Assembly (NCBI GenBank): GCA_900549975.1 | Contig: URQK01000086.1 | Span: 1 to 6,474 of the forward strand | DNA length: 6,474 nt | Direction: 5' to 3' | From: an uncultured Mollicutes bacterium | GTDB taxonomy: Bacteria; Bacillota_I; Bacilli_A; RFN20; CAG-826 | Shown here: positions 5,780 through 6,474 of the stretch, piece by piece | Position numbering within the stretch: the first letter of the stretch is position 1 | How the letters are laid out: every line of letters begins with the position of its first letter | Program-made: the position numbers and the translations under genes | Notes under the pieces: generated by a model | What the model was told of the DNA's origin: nothing | What the model saw: only the letters and a program-made list of their open reading frames with translations | Database searches by the model: none

Positions 5780-5802
5780 CTCAATTGTTAAGGGGTATAA
5801 TG

Positions 5803-6345
5803 ATGAACAAAGATTTAAATCAAAAATTAGAGCATGCATTATCACTAATTTCCCAAAATAGTGAAGATGGCATTGACATAATTTATGAGGCTATGGCCAA
5901 AGTTATGTTCGTTATAGCTAAAGGCATTACTAATGACAATTTTCTTGCTGAAGATGTCGTTCAAGATAGTTTATTAAAAATTGTCCAAAACGCTAATAGT
6001 TATAAAAAGAATTCTAATGCTTATGCTTGGATTTGTAAAATCACTAAAAATACCGCTTTGAATACTGTTAAAACTATGAACAATAATCCCACTATTGACA
6101 TTGATGAATTTGCTAGTATCAGTGATGATAGTGATTTGACTAATAAAACACATACGCAACTGCTTGTGGAACAACTAATGGATTCTATAACGCCACCTAT
6201 AGTAAGAGAGATGGTCTATATGAAATATTTCCTAGATATGAGTGTAAGAGAAATAGCTAAAGAAATCAAAAAATCCAAATCGTATGTAAGTAAAGAAATA
6301 CAAAAAGCAGAAACAAAAATGAAAAATTTAATAAATCTTGAGTAG
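5803..6345 (+). CDS. RNA polymerase sigma factor, sigma-70 family, ECF type
   Basis: Small alternative sigma factor of 180 residues, the normal ECF size, directing RNA polymerase to a specific promoter set. Region 2 spans about residues 25-92, with AEDVVQDSLLKI (49-60, region 2.2, core binding) and AYAWICKITKNTALNTVK (73-90, regions 2.3-2.4, -10 melting and recognition). An acidic linker (about 96-115, IDIDEFASISDDSD) follows. Region 4 (about 120-177) has VYMKYFLDMSVREIAKEI and the helix-turn-helix SVREIAKEIKKSKSYVSKEI (147-166) for the -35. ATG 5803 is chosen because AAGGGG (5790-5795) lies seven bases upstream; ATG 5800 is only four away, and TTG 5785 lies before the ribosome site. It is divergent from the glycosyltransferase gene. 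No anti-sigma gene is visible downstream within the window. Confidence 0.9.
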   Translation: MNKDLNQKLEHALSLISQNSEDGIDIIYEAMAKVMFVIAKGITNDNFLAEDVVQDSLLKIVQNANSYKKNSNAYAWICKITKNTALNTVKTMNNNPTIDIDEFASISDDSDLTNKTHTQLLVEQLMDSITPPIVREMVYMKYFLDMSVREIAKEIKKSKSYVSKEIQKAETKMKNLINLE

Positions 6346-6346
6346 C

Positions 6347-6387
6347 AATTAGATTCCATCATCATAACGTGCCATCTAATTTTTTTT
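6347..6387 (+). terminator. Weak terminator after the sigma factor gene
   Basis: AATTAGAT (6347-6354) pairs with ATCTAATT (6374-6381) and runs into a T-tract ending at 6387. The loop is 19 bases and only one pair is G-C, so the stem is weak, although its placement right after the stop codon and the T-run fit an intrinsic terminator. The remaining bases to the window end are AT-rich with no gene or convincing promoter. Confidence 0.45.
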
Positions 6388-6474
6388 AATAAATAATAAG
6401 TTTTTATGCATCGTATATAAAAAAATATTTGACCTTCATAAAAAACAATTTAATTTTACAAAAACATTTAAATA

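Noticed and set aside
5785..5802. Earlier TTG (5785) or ATG (5800) start for the sigma factor
   Set aside because: TTG lies before the AAGGGG ribosome site, and ATG 5800 is only four bases after it. ATG 5803 has the best spacing.
5648..5845. Upstream extension of the glycosyltransferase by 66 codons
   Set aside because: It would cross the sigma promoter and start codons, has no ribosome site, and places a basic stretch before the natural MKKRG membrane-helix start.
5974..6174. 66-codon open frame on the minus strand within the sigma factor gene
   Set aside because: Antisense to conserved sigma regions, without a ribosome site or recognisable protein.
1..6474. Alternative genetic code with TGA as Trp
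   Set aside because: Trp codons in the intact genes are TGG and the genes are full length under the standard code. The absence of TGA stops is unsurprising with seven genes in AT-rich DNA.
6388..6474. Promoter for a gene beyond the window (TTGACC at 6429-6434)
   Set aside because: The -35 match is good, but no acceptable -10 lies 16-18 bases downstream, and the downstream gene is not visible.

Overview
The window is strongly AT-rich and uses TAA or TAG for every stop seen. It reads Trp as TGG and carries AAGGAG-type ribosome sites. Together these suggest a low-GC Gram-positive lineage (Bacillota, or a Mollicutes-related gut group with the standard code). The taxon is inferred from composition and protein flavour only.

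Layout, left to right: (1) The 3' part of a serine O-acetyltransferase gene of the EpsC/CysE type (+, 3-611) enters from outside the window. (2) A 198-residue protein of unknown function lies convergent to it (-, 612-1208); the two stop codons abut with no base between them. (3) A 124-bp divergent promoter region carries an extended -10 for the unknown gene, a TATAAT box for the next operon and a 23-bp near-perfect dyad. (4) A complete NitT/TauT-type ABC importer follows on the + strand: ATPase (1333-2082), permease (2069-2884, overlapping the ATPase gene) and substrate-binding lipoprotein (2959-3960). Two inverted repeats separate permease from lipoprotein, and a compact intrinsic terminator follows the lipoprotein. 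(5) A membrane-embedded family 2 glycosyltransferase lies on the - strand (3983-5647); its stop codon sits in the U-tract of that terminator. (6) A 155-bp divergent region separates it from an ECF-type RNA polymerase sigma factor gene (+, 5803-6345), whose apparent promoter holds a perfect inverted repeat over the -35 box. (7) The last 129 bases contain a weak terminator-like structure and AT-rich DNA without a recognisable gene.

No stretch longer than 300 bases lacks a gene. I see no RNA genes, insertion sequences, CRISPR arrays, attachment sites or riboswitch core motifs.

Functionally there are three units. The acetyltransferase makes O-acetylserine for cysteine synthesis. The importer takes up a small organic solute that the sequence does not identify. 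The divergent sigma factor and glycosyltransferase pair suggests envelope or surface-polysaccharide control, but a regulatory link between the two is inference. Nothing here is clearly a wholly new system. The least explained items are the sigma/glycosyltransferase control region, the structured permease-lipoprotein junction and the 198-residue unknown protein.
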